DNA of 64,000 nucleotides from Flavobacterium glaciei (lineage in GTDB: Bacteria; Bacteroidota; Bacteroidia; Flavobacteriales; Flavobacteriaceae): the NCBI RefSeq assembly GCF_003350545.1, contig NZ_QQBA01000009.1, positions 62,001 through 126,000 on the forward strand, in the 5' to 3' direction. The translations under genes and the position numbers were made by a program. This document shows, piece after piece, positions 63,599 to 64,000 of this stretch. How positions within the stretch are numbered: the first letter of the stretch is position 1; every line of letters begins with the position of its first letter. The notes below the pieces were generated by a model that saw only the letters and a program-made list of their open reading frames with translations, made no database searches and was not told the origin of the DNA.

Positions 63599-63889
63599 AT
63601 GGATATTAAATCGAATATTTGGAATGTGTTGAGTTGGCTATTTGGGATAGTTGTATTAGCAATTGGATTTCTAAATTCTTTTTGGGGAAATGATTTAGGT
63701 TTTGGTATTTTCCTCATTCTACTTTCATTGGTTTATTTCCCACCATCACATTTTACTTTTAAGAAAATAACAGGATTTTCAATTCACCTTGTACTAAAAA
63801 TTATGTTGGTTATTTTTATTATTTGGGCCGCGTTAGGTGTTGGAGAATTATTCAATAAAATCAAATTAATGATGATAGATTTAGGATAA
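63599..63889 (+). CDS. Small hydrophobic membrane protein
   Basis: A 96-residue protein with about three hydrophobic segments: NVLSWLFGIVVLAIGFLNSF, GFGIFLILLSLVYF and IHLVLKIMLVIFIIWAALGV. It begins MDIKSNIWNVL. I do not recognise its family. It stands alone near the window end; the last 110 bases hold nothing supportable. Confidence 0.65.
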   Translation: MDIKSNIWNVLSWLFGIVVLAIGFLNSFWGNDLGFGIFLILLSLVYFPPSHFTFKKITGFSIHLVLKIMLVIFIIWAALGVGELFNKIKLMMIDLG

Positions 63890-64000
63890 ATTACAAAAAT
63901 CATAAATATGAGAAATACAAAACTCCATAAACAGTAATGGACTTTATATGATTGATAAACAATGTTTAAGGAATTGTTCTTTAGTGATTAATACATATAT

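Overview
The window looks like chromosomal DNA of a Flavobacterium-like member of the Bacteroidetes. The DNA is AT-rich. Start codons sit behind A/T-rich leaders with almost no Shine-Dalgarno signals, and several genes have the Bacteroidetes -7 promoter element TAnnTTTG. Gene content also fits: a fused E1 alpha/beta dehydrogenase, class II IlvC, DUF2911, DUF6155, DUF3817, and a GMC/Tat sugar-oxidation operon. No tRNA, rRNA, CRISPR array, insertion sequence, integrase or phage gene was seen, so this is core chromosome carrying a few specialised metabolic operons.

Layout. 1-2.5 kb: end of a histidine operon (hisH 3' end, hisA, hisF, hisIE) closed by a strong terminator. 2.6-9.4 kb, plus strand: an esterase with a glycogen-binding-like N-terminus, an M17 aminopeptidase coupled to an ATP-grasp ligase, a frameshifted PhoD-like lipoprotein phosphatase and a secreted M1 peptidase. 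9.5-19.9 kb, minus strand: a ten-gene operon (GMC oxidoreductase, Tat-borne small subunit, cytochrome c, two Gfo/Idh proteins, three TIM-barrel isomerases, DUF1080 hydrolase, MFS permease) that fits periplasmic 3-oxidation of glycosides followed by cleavage and uptake. 20.3-25.3 kb, minus strand: a five-gene operon of two ATP-grasp enzymes, a GCS2-type carboxylate-amine ligase, a class I glutamine amidotransferase and an esterase, which looks like a biosynthetic pathway for an unknown amide or small peptide. 25.5-34.8 kb: an unknown small protein, MscS channel, DUF3817, DUF6155, two helicases, type II NADH dehydrogenase, drug-efflux MFS and DUF2911. 35.0-37.5 kb: a cNMP/CBS/DUF294 nucleotidyltransferase-like regulator with an exonuclease-fold partner. 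37.5-43.1 kb, minus strand: a seven-gene type III polyketide synthase operon with its own ACP, ketosynthase, dehydratase, phosphopantetheinyl transferase, methyltransferase and flavoprotein. 43.2-45.8 kb: a YhhN-like membrane protein convergent with acetyl-CoA synthetase. 46.3-54.3 kb, minus strand: leuA-leuB-ilvD-ilvB-ilvN-ilvC without leuCD. 54.5-63.9 kb: a helical-repeat protein, a 38-residue membrane protein, E1 alpha-beta, an IPNS-like oxygenase, a SUI1/YciH factor, a nucleoside phosphorylase, GNAT acetyltransferase, a cytosolic solute-binding-like protein, a membrane transglutaminase and a small membrane protein.

The best candidates for undescribed biology are the amidoligase operon (20.3-25.3 kb) and the type III PKS operon (37.5-43.1 kb). 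Next come two copies of a structured intergenic element (29953-30031 and 60831-60908) whose central stem differs in sequence but keeps its pairing, and terminators embedded in the coding ends of convergent genes. All functions are inferred by reading translated sequence; no database search was run.
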